Assembly: GCA_034429215.1 (NCBI GenBank)
Contig: DAOUGI010000086.1
Coordinates: 1-48,002, forward strand
DNA: 48,002 bases
Direction of reading: 5' to 3'
Source of the DNA: JAFGOG01 sp034429215
GTDB taxonomy: Bacteria > Chloroflexota > Anaerolineae > JAAYZQ01
Numbering within the stretch: position 1 is the stretch's first letter; each line of letters opens with the position of its first letter. The notes beneath the pieces were generated by a model. The model saw only the letters and a program-made list of their open reading frames with translations, was not told the DNA's origin and did not search any database. A program made the position numbers and the translations under genes. Positions 32,735 to 40,900 of the stretch are shown piece after piece.

Positions 32735-32829
32735 GGTCAGTGACTGACCTGCTGTTAGCTGAATCGCACATGCACAACTCGAAGGAGAGCTGCTATGTCC
32801 TTCGAGCCCCACGTCCAGCGTCGGGGCTC
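32735..32829 (+). promoter_or_regulatory. structured leader of the hdr-met operon with three hairpins
   Basis: Hairpin 1 is GGTCAG-TGA-CTGACC (32735-32749), at the predicted 5' end. Hairpin 2 is CTCGAAGGA (32778-32786) with TCCTTCGAG (32798-32806); it encloses an AAGGAG site and an ATG at 32795. Hairpin 3 is GAGCCCC-ACG with CGT-C-GGGGCTC (32804-32829) and shares GAG with hairpin 2, so the two compete. The hdrA1 ribosome-binding site follows at 32847. No known riboswitch class was recognised. Confidence 0.55.
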
Positions 32830-32858
32830 CCATATGTCCTCTAGTCAGGAGGGAATTG

Positions 32859-35800
32859 GTGGATCAAAGAAGGATGCTTGGTTCGGTCATGGTCGTCGGC
32901 GCGGGTGTGGGGGGGATGCGCGCCGCCGTCGACCTGGCGGACTCGGGATTCAAGGTCTATCTGCTCGACTCGGCGCCCAGCATCGGCGGCATCGTGTCCC
33001 AACTGGGCTTTATGTTCCCCACCCACGATTGTGTCCTGTGCCGTGGCACCTCGGACCATGGCTATGGCTGCTCGCGGCCCTCGATCTCTCCATTTTTGCT
33101 CGATCACAGCCAGCACCCCAATATCGAAATCATGACCAACAGCACCGCGGTCGGCGCCCGAGGGCTGCCCGGTGATTTCACCGTCCAGGTCTACCATCGA
33201 CCACGTTATGTCAATACAGAGCTGTGCATCAATTGCGACGAATGCGCTCGCGTCTGCCCGGTGGAGCTGCCAAGCGGCTATCAGGCCGGCCTCGTCACCC
33301 ACAAGGCGGCCTACAAGCCTTCAGTCCGCGCCACGCCCAACGCCTACGTGGTCGAAAAAGGCCCCTACTGCCTTGACTGCCGCAAATGCGAGGAGATCTG
33401 CCCGACCAAGGCGATCAACCTGGATGAAGAGGACCGCACCGAAGAGATCAACGTCGGAGCCATCATCCTGGCCGTGGGCTACCGGCTGTACGACCCCACC
33501 CCCGCCGAGGAATGGGGCTACGGTCGCTACCCCAACGTCGTTACCGGCCTCCAGTTCGAGCGCCTGTCCAGCCGCTCTGGCCCAACCGAAGGCATCGTCG
33601 AGCGGCCGTCCGATGGCAAGACCCCTGAGCGGATCGCCTGGCTCCAGTGCATCGGCTCGCGCGACCAGGAACACCCCTACTGCTCGTCGATCTGCTGCAT
33701 GTACGCCACCAAAGAGGCTGTCCTGGCCAAGGAACGGTTGCCGGGTGTCGACTGCGAGATCTTTATCATGGACGAGCGGGCATTTAGCAAGGAATACACC
33801 GCCTATTTTGAGCAGTCGAAAGACCTGTGGGGAGTAAAATACGTCCGCTGCCGTATCTCTGAAATCAAAGAGGACCCCACCACCCACGATCTGATCCTCT
33901 ACTACCAGGACGAAAAGGGCGCTTTGCAGAAAAACACCTTTGACCTGGTCGTCCTGTCGGTAGGCAGCGAGCCGCCGCCCAAGGCGGTATCCCTGGCCGA
34001 GGACATGCAGATCGAGCTGAACGAATACGGCTTTTGCCGGTTTGACAAGTTCGAGCCGTTGGACACCAGCCGGCCTGGCGTCTTTGTCGCTGGGGCCTTT
34101 GCCACACCCAAAGAGATCGCCGAGACCGTGATTGACGCCAGCGGCGCCGCCGCCCGCTGCATGGCCCTCCTGTCGGGCAAGTCTGGCACCGCCATCAGCG
34201 AGCCTTCCTACCCGCCGGAGCGTGACGTCAGCGGCGAGCAGCCTCGCGTGGGGGTCTTTGCCTGCCTCTGCCACCCGACCATCGACCAGGTGATCGACGT
34301 AGACAGCGTGCTGGCCTACACCCGCAGCCTGCCGGGCGTGGTCCACGCCCAGGCCCTGGACTATGGCTGCATCAACGGGGGTCCACAGGCAATCCAGGCG
34401 GCAATTCGCGAGCACAACCTGAACCGAATCGTGATCGGCGCCTGCACCCCCCGCACCCACCTGTCCCTCTTCCACCGCATCATCCGCCAGGTCGGGCTAA
34501 ACCCTCAACTGCTCGAGTTCGTCAGCCTGCGCGACAACTGTGCCTGGGTCCACAGCGATGACCCGCACGGCGCCACCCGCAAAGCGCGGGAAGAGATGCG
34601 GGTGGCAGTGGCCCGCGTCCGCCATTTTGAGCCCTACGACAAAGAAAAAAGAGCCTTCGAACGCTCGGCGTTGGTCATCGGCGGCGGCCTGGCCGGCATG
34701 ACCGCGGCGCTGTCCATCGCCGACGAGGGCTACGACGTCTATCTGGTGGAAAAGACCGACAAGCTGGGTGGAGTGCTGCGCAACCTGCACCAGTCGGCTG
34801 AGGGCCCGAACCCGCAGCGACTGCTGCGCACGCTGATCAAGCGCGTTCACGGCCACGAGCGGATCATGCTCTACCACAACACCGAAGTGATCGACTTTCA
34901 GGGACACGTCGGCAATTTCAAAACCCGGCTGAGCTATGCGGGCAACGGCGACGCACCTGTGCCGCATGTATCTGGCGGCCCGCACTGCTGGGAGATCAAC
35001 CACGGCGTCACCGTGGTGGCCACCGGCGGCTATGAGTACAAAGGCCATGTCTATCTGTACGGGGACGACCCGCGCGTCATCACCCAGTTGGAGCTCGAGA
35101 AACGGCTGGCGGAGGACGTGGACGCCGCCCGGCAGCTCAAGCAGGTAGTCATGATCCAGTGCGTCAAGGGGCCGGAGCAAAAGATCCCCTATTGCAGCCG
35201 CACCTGCTGCACCAACACCATGAAGAACGCCATCAGCATCAAGCGGATCAACCCCGACTGCCAGGTATACGTCCTCTACAAAGACCTGATCACCTACGGC
35301 TTTCGCGAAGAATACTACACCGAGGCCCGCGAGCGCGGCGTCATCTTTTTGCGATATAACGAAGAAGATTCGCCGCAGGTGCAGGTCAACTATGGCGAGC
35401 TCGAGGTGCGGGTCCAAGACGTAATCCTGGATCAGCGGCTCACCTTCACCCCCGACCTGTTGGCCCTGTCGATGGCCACCATGCCCGCCGAGAGCAATCC
35501 GGCGCTGGCCAAGCTCCTGGATGTGCCCCTGTCGAGCGAGGGCTTTTTCATGGAGGCCCACCTCAAGCTGCGGCCGATGGACTTTACCCGCGAGGGCGTC
35601 TTCCTGGCCGGCATCGCCCACTACCCCAAGTTCATGGAGGAGACGATCGCCCAGGCCCTGGCAACGGCCGGGCGGGCCATGACCATCCTGACCAAGAACG
35701 AGCTGGAAGTCGGCGGGACCATTGCCATCGTCGATCAGAGCAAATGCGTCGGCTGCCTGACCTGCGTGCGCACCTGTCCGTTCCACATCCCCCAGATCGA

Positions 35801-35981
35801 TCACCAGGCTAACGGCATCGGTGCGATCATCGGCGCGGCCTACATCGAGCCGTCGCTGTGCACCGGCTGCGGCACCTGCACCAGCGAGTGTCCGGCCGAC
35901 GCCATCCAGCTCCGCCGCTACCGCGACGACCAGATCGTGGTGCAGGAAGAACCGATCCTGGGCCAGTGGGCAACAGCTTAA
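32859..35981 (+). CDS. hdrA: tandem HdrA-like flavoprotein/ferredoxin subunit (HdrA1)
   Basis: A 1040-residue FAD/Fe-S electron-transfer subunit related to heterodisulfide reductase HdrA. First module: a thioredoxin-reductase-like FAD domain (VVGAGVGGMRAAVDLA near residue 12) with two 4Fe-4S motifs at Cys123/126/129/133 and Cys171/174/177/181. A complete second HdrA begins near residue 463 (RVGVFACLCHP) with its own FAD motif (VIGGGLAGMTAAL, about 604). It ends with two ferredoxin motifs at Cys963/966/969/973 and Cys1001/1004/1007/1011. HdrA is the bifurcating flavoprotein in methanogens; here it would channel electrons to HdrBC/MetF. The start is GTG 32859 after AGGAGG. All positions use Cys; there is no UGA. 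Confidence 0.93.
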   Translation: MDQRRMLGSVMVVGAGVGGMRAAVDLADSGFKVYLLDSAPSIGGIVSQLGFMFPTHDCVLCRGTSDHGYGCSRPSISPFLLDHSQHPNIEIMTNSTAVGARGLPGDFTVQVYHRPRYVNTELCINCDECARVCPVELPSGYQAGLVTHKAAYKPSVRATPNAYVVEKGPYCLDCRKCEEICPTKAINLDEEDRTEEINVGAIILAVGYRLYDPTPAEEWGYGRYPNVVTGLQFERLSSRSGPTEGIVERPSDGKTPERIAWLQCIGSRDQEHPYCSSICCMYATKEAVLAKERLPGVDCEIFIMDERAFSKEYTAYFEQSKDLWGVKYVRCRISEIKEDPTTHDLILYYQDEKGALQKNTFDLVVLSVGSEPPPKAVSLAEDMQIELNEYGFCRFDKFEPLDTSRPGVFVAGAFATPKEIAETVIDASGAAARCMALLSGKSGTAISEPSYPPERDVSGEQPRVGVFACLCHPTIDQVIDVDSVLAYTRSLPGVVHAQALDYGCINGGPQAIQAAIREHNLNRIVIGACTPRTHLSLFHRIIRQVGLNPQLLEFVSLRDNCAWVHSDDPHGATRKAREEMRVAVARVRHFEPYDKEKRAFERSALVIGGGLAGMTAALSIADEGYDVYLVEKTDKLGGVLRNLHQSAEGPNPQRLLRTLIKRVHGHERIMLYHNTEVIDFQGHVGNFKTRLSYAGNGDAPVPHVSGGPHCWEINHGVTVVATGGYEYKGHVYLYGDDPRVITQLELEKRLAEDVDAARQLKQVVMIQCVKGPEQKIPYCSRTCCTNTMKNAISIKRINPDCQVYVLYKDLITYGFREEYYTEARERGVIFLRYNEEDSPQVQVNYGELEVRVQDVILDQRLTFTPDLLALSMATMPAESNPALAKLLDVPLSSEGFFMEAHLKLRPMDFTREGVFLAGIAHYPKFMEETIAQALATAGRAMTILTKNELEVGGTIAIVDQSKCVGCLTCVRTCPFHIPQIDHQANGIGAIIGAAYIEPSLCTGCGTCTSECPADAIQLRRYRDDQIVVQEEPILGQWATA

Positions 35982-36000
35982 TCATAGCAAGAGGCATCGT

Positions 36001-36483
36001 ATGAGTGACGACGGCAACAATGACACGGTGGCCGGTGAAGGTTCCGGCCCGATAGACCACGACGGATTCGAGCCACAACTGACGGCATTTACCTGCATCT
36101 ACTGCGGCAGCATGGCCGCCGACACAGCCGGGGCCACACGGGTGACCTATCCGGCCAATGTCAAGCTCTTCCGCTTTCCTTGCACCGGCAAAGTGGACGC
36201 GGAGTATATCCTGAAAGCCTTTGAGCAGGGAGCCGACGGCGTGTACGTCGTGGCCTGCTCCATCGGCAACTGCCATCACATCCACGGCAACGTGCGGGCC
36301 ACCAAGCGGGTGGCCTATGTCCGCAAGCTGATCGAGCAAGTTGGGTTGGAGGGCGAGCGGCTGGGCATCTACTACATGTCCGGCAGCCAGGCTCAGGCTT
36401 TTGCCAGCGCCGCCACCGAAATGACCGAGCGGATCCGCAAGCTGGGCCCCAGTCCGCTGCGGCGGCCTGATAAGGGGGTTTGA
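36001..36483 (+). CDS. mvhD: MvhD-like [2Fe-2S] electron-transfer subunit, Cys form (MvhD1)
   Basis: A 160-residue delta subunit that links HdrA to its electron partner through a [2Fe-2S] cluster. Cys motifs are FTCIYCGSMAADTAG, FPCTGKVD and VVACSIGNCHHIHGN, in the order found in methanogen MvhD. The Cys in VVACS aligns with the selenocysteine of the second copy at 42905. The last 60 residues are the usual helical tail (YVRKLIEQVGLEGERLGIYY). It follows hdrA1 by 19 bases. Confidence 0.93.
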   Translation: MSDDGNNDTVAGEGSGPIDHDGFEPQLTAFTCIYCGSMAADTAGATRVTYPANVKLFRFPCTGKVDAEYILKAFEQGADGVYVVACSIGNCHHIHGNVRATKRVAYVRKLIEQVGLEGERLGIYYMSGSQAQAFASAATEMTERIRKLGPSPLRRPDKGV

Positions 36484-36514
36484 TGAGATCGAGTCCGCTC
36501 CTCAGGGAGGGGAT

Positions 36515-37027
36515 GTGACCGACGCCATGATCTCGCAGGATCAAATGGATCCCACCTTCGCCGGTGAGATCGCTGCCGAGCCGGGCGGAGAGCATATCCG
36601 CCGCTGCTTTTCCTGCGGCACCTGCACCGCGTCGTGCCCGGTCCGCGAGGTTACCGAGCGCTACAACCCCCGCCGGATCATCCACATGGCCCTCCTCGGC
36701 CTGCGGGAATCGGTACTCACCAGCGACTTTATCTGGTTGTGCTCCACCTGCTACTCCTGCTACGAGCGCTGTCCCCAAGACGTGCGCATCACCGAGCTGA
36801 TGCACGCCATCAAGAACGTGGCCGTGCGCCACGGCTACATCCACTCCTCCTTCCGCACCCAGGTGGACCAGTTGCGCCAGCACGGGCGGCTGTACGACAT
36901 CACCGTGTATGAGAATGAGCGGCGGGCCGAGCAGGGCCTGCCGGCAATCTCTGAACAGACTGACGAGATCGCAGCCATCGTGGCCGCGACCGGGCTCGAT
37001 GAGCTGATCGGAACGCAACATGGCTGA
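36515..37027 (+). CDS. hdrC: HdrC-like ferredoxin subunit
   Basis: A 170-residue subunit with two 4Fe-4S motifs, CFSCGTCTASCP near residue 32 and CSTCYSCYERCP near residue 75, in the HdrC arrangement. These are followed by a helical region with TELMHAIKNVAVRHGYI. It would relay electrons from HdrA1 to the HdrB encoded next, whose start overlaps it by 8 bases. The start is GTG 36515 after GGGAGGGG. Confidence 0.93.
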   Translation: MTDAMISQDQMDPTFAGEIAAEPGGEHIRRCFSCGTCTASCPVREVTERYNPRRIIHMALLGLRESVLTSDFIWLCSTCYSCYERCPQDVRITELMHAIKNVAVRHGYIHSSFRTQVDQLRQHGRLYDITVYENERRAEQGLPAISEQTDEIAAIVAATGLDELIGTQHG

Positions 37028-37967
37028 TCCCAACGCGCCCAAGCAGCTTGTGCCGCATGCGACCCAAGGCAGTGGCGGCTACGCCCTTTACTTGGGCTGC
37101 ACGGCCCCGGTTCGCGCGCTCAACTACGAGCGGGCCGCCCGGGCCACGGCTGCCCGGCTGGGGATCGAGCTGGTCGACATCAACGATTTTGGCTGCTGCG
37201 GCTTTCCGCTCAAATCCGTCCGGCACGACGCCGCCCTGCTCCTCTCGGCGCGCAACCTGGCCCTGGCCGAAGAACAGGGGCTGGATGTCTGCGCCCTGTG
37301 CAGCTCCTGCACCGGCACCCTGGCCGAGGCCAACCACGCCCTGCAAAGCGACGAGGCGCTGCGCGAGCGGACCAACCAAGCATTGGAGGCGGCCACCGGC
37401 CGCCGCTACAACGGCACGGTCCGGGTCCGGCATTTCGTCCGCATCCTGTACGAACAGGTGGGGCTGGAGCGCATCCGCCGGGCGGTGACCGTCGACCTGT
37501 CCGGCTTGCGCCTGGCGGCCCACTACGGCTGCCACTACCTCAAGCCGGTCGATGCCCACGACCGGTTCGACGACCCGGAGAACCCGCACAGCCTCGACCG
37601 CCTGATCGCGGCCTTGGGCGCCGAGTCGATCCATTACGAGGGCCGCGAGCAGTGCTGCGGCGGCGGCATCCTGGGCGCCGACGAAAACACGGCCCTGGCC
37701 ATGCCGCGCCTCAAGCTCGAGCGGGTCGCGGCTGCCGGCGCCGACGCGCTGGTGATCGTCTGCCCCTTCTGCGACATCATGTACGAGTTGCAGCAGCGTC
37801 GCATCGAAAAACTGTACGAGACGCGCTACAACATACCGGTGGTCTTTTATCCCCAGCTTCTCGGCCTGGCCATGGGTATGTCGGCCGAGGAGGTGGGCTT
37901 GCCCCTCAACCGGGTCAAGTCAAAAAAGCTGATGGAGATAGCAGGCGATGGCCGAGCCCAAGGTTAA
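37020..37967 (+). CDS. hdrB: HdrB-like CCG-domain subunit
   Basis: A 315-residue subunit with two complete CCG domains. One has YLGCTAP, GCCGFPL and CSSCTG; the other has HYGCHYLKP, EQCCGGGILGADEN and CPFCDIM. In HdrB these ligate two non-cubane 4Fe-4S clusters that reduce a disulfide. In acetogens and sulfate reducers, such subunits occur in complexes with other acceptors, so a heterodisulfide substrate should not be assumed. It overlaps hdrA2 by 20 bases. Confidence 0.92.
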   Translation: MADPNAPKQLVPHATQGSGGYALYLGCTAPVRALNYERAARATAARLGIELVDINDFGCCGFPLKSVRHDAALLLSARNLALAEEQGLDVCALCSSCTGTLAEANHALQSDEALRERTNQALEAATGRRYNGTVRVRHFVRILYEQVGLERIRRAVTVDLSGLRLAAHYGCHYLKPVDAHDRFDDPENPHSLDRLIAALGAESIHYEGREQCCGGGILGADENTALAMPRLKLERVAAAGADALVIVCPFCDIMYELQQRRIEKLYETRYNIPVVFYPQLLGLAMGMSAEEVGLPLNRVKSKKLMEIAGDGRAQG

Positions 37968-40900
37968 AGAAGGTATCGCCAAGCCGGTGGGCGCCGCCCT
38001 GGTCGTGGGCGGCGGCATCGCCGGCGTGCAGGCGGCCCTCGACCTGGCCGGTTCCGGGATCAAGGTCTACCTGCTGGAGCGCTCGCCGACCATCGGCGGC
38101 AAGATGGCCCAGCTCGACAAGACCTTTCCCACCAACGACTGCGCCATGTGCATCATCTCCCCCAAGCTGGTCGAGGCCGGCCGCCATCCCAACATCGAGA
38201 TCATCGCTACCGCCGACCTGCTCAAGCTGGAGGGCGGGCCCGGTGATTTCACCGCCACCATCCTGCGCCGGCCCCGCTACGTGGACATTGACAAGTGCAC
38301 CGCCTGCGCCGACTGCGTCGCCGTCTGCCCCATCCACGTTCCCAGCGAGTTCAACGAGGGACTGGCCCAGCGGACCGCCATCTTCAAGCCCTACGCCCAG
38401 GCCGTCCCCAACGCCTACGCCATCACCAAAAAGGGCACGTCGCCGTGCAAAGCCACCTGCCCGGCCGGGACCAGCGCCCAGGGCTACATCGCCCTCATCG
38501 CCGAAGGGCGCTATGAGGACGCCCTGGAGGTCATCAAGCAGTACAACCCCTTCCCGGCCACCGTCGGCCGGGTGTGCCACCACCCCTGCGAGGACCAATG
38601 CAACCGGGGCAAAGTGGACAAGCCGGTGTCGATCTGCGCCCTGAAGCGGTTCGTGGCCGACACGGTGTACGCGCAAGGCGAGTCCCGTAGCGGCAGCGGA
38701 GTGGACGACCGGCAGGACGCACAGAACAGAGAGAATAGACCCGACAGGTCTTCTGAGACCAATCAGGTCTACTCCCCAAGAGAGCTGACCCCCTTCCCGC
38801 TGGCTCCCCAGGAGCTGCCGCCCGAGGACAAGCGGCGCATCGCGGTGGTCGGCTCCGGACCGTGCGGGCTGACGGCCGCCTATTTCCTGGCCCGCATGGG
38901 CTACCGGCCCACCATCTTTGAGGCGCTGCCGGTGCCGGGCGGCATGATGCGCGTCGGAATCCCCGCCTATCGCCTGCCGCGCCGCGTGCTGCGCCGCGAG
39001 ATCGACGAAATCCTCAAGCTGGGCGTCGAGCTCAAGCTCAACCACGCCGTGCGCGACGTCAACCAGCTATTTGCCGAAGGCTACGGCGCCATATTCCTGG
39101 CCATCGGCGCCCACGAGGCGCAGCACCTGGCCATCCCCGGCGAGGACGCCAAGGGCGTATTCCACGGCGTGCCCTTCCTGCGCAGTGTCAGCCTGGGCGA
39201 AGAGGTCCGGTTGGGCGACCGGGTGGTAGTCGCCGGCGGCGGCAACACCGCCATCGACACGGCCCGCACCGCCCTGCGCCTGGGCTCGCGCGATGTTACG
39301 ATCATCTACCGCCGCACCCGAGACGAGATGCCGGCCAACGAATGGGAAATAGACCAGGCGTTGGAAGAGGGGGTCAAGCTGGAGGTGCTGGTCCAGCCGG
39401 TGGCGGTCCTGTCCGACGACGCCGGCCAGATCACCGCCGTGCGCTGCGTGCGGATGCAGTTGGGCGAGCCCGACGCCAGCGGCCGGCGGCGGCCGATCCC
39501 CATTGACGGCAGCGAATTCGACATCCCCTGCGACGCGCTGGTCGCCGCCGTGGCCCAGGCGCCCGAGATCAGTTTTCTCGATCCCGGCCACCAGCTCCAG
39601 ATTTCGCGCCGGGGCACCTTCCAGGTCGACTCCCAGACGCTGGCCACCAACCGCCCGGGCATATTCGCCGGTGGCGACGCCGCAGCCGGCCCCGGAGCGC
39701 TGATCGAGGCCATCGCCCACGGCCGGCGCGGCGCCCTGTCGATCGACCGCTACCTGCGCGGCGTGCCGCTGCTCACCCCGCGCGAGCAGACTCCCTTGCC
39801 GGTGGCCGAGCTGACCGAGGCCGAGATCGCCGAGATGCGGGCCCGGGGCGAGGTCGACCTGCGTTCCCGCGAAGAGGTGCCGGCTCTCCCCCCCGCCGAG
39901 CGCACCGCCGACTTTCGCGAGGTCGAGCTGGGCCTCACCGCCGAGCAGGCCCACGCCGAGGCGCTGCGCTGCCTGCGCTGCGGACTCTGCTCCGAGTGCT
40001 ACCAGTGCGTCCTGGCCTGCAAAGCCGGGGCGATCGACCACCAGCAGGCGCCATACGAGCAAGAGCTAAAGGTCGGCGCCGTGGTGTTGGCCCCCGGCTA
40101 CCGGCTCTTCGACCCAGGCCGCTACTCCGCGCTGGGCTACGGCCGCTATCCGAACGTCGTCACCTCGATGCAGTTCGAACGGCTGCTGTCGGCCTCTGGC
40201 CCCACCTCCGGGCACGTGACGCGGCCGTCGGATCGCCAGGAACCCAAGCGGATCGCCTTCCTCCAGTGCATCGGCTCCCGCGACCGCGAGCACGACTATT
40301 GCAGCGCGGTGTGCTGCATGTATGCCACCAAGGAAGCGATGCTCGCCACCGAGCACATCCACGGCGTCGAGTGCCGCGTCTTTTTGATGGACATGCGCGC
40401 CTTTAGCAAAGGGTTCGACGCCTACTTCCAGCGCGCGCAGAAGCAGTACGGCATCCAGTACACCCGCTCGCGCATCCCGGCCGTCATTGAGGATCCGGCC
40501 ACCCACAACCTGCGCCTGGTCTACGAAACCGAGGACGGCCGTCTGTGCAAGGACGATTTTGACCTGGTTGTGCTGAGTGTGGGCATGGAACCGGCCTCCG
40601 AATCGTTGGCCGAGGCCGTCGGCATCGAGCTGGACGCGCGGGGCTTTTGCCACACCGAGCCGTTCAAGCCGGTCGAGACCACCCGTCCCGGTGTGTTCGT
40701 GTGCGGCGCCTTTGCCGAGCCCAAAGACATCCCCGACAGCGTCATCCAGGCCGGCGGCGCAGCAGCCGCGGCCCTGGCCCTGGTCGGCGAGTCGCGTGGC
40801 ACGCTGGTGCCGCCCAAAGAGTACCCGCCCGAGACCCTGGTCACCCCGGCCGACGAGCCGCGCATCGGCGTGTTCATCTGTAGCTGCGGCAGTAACATCG

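Noticed and set aside
32795..33175. 126-codon frame starting in the hdr leader as a real protein
   Set aside because: Most of it overlaps hdrA1 out of frame and its product is Arg/Gly-rich. Its ATG and ribosome-binding site are noted only as part of the leader structure.
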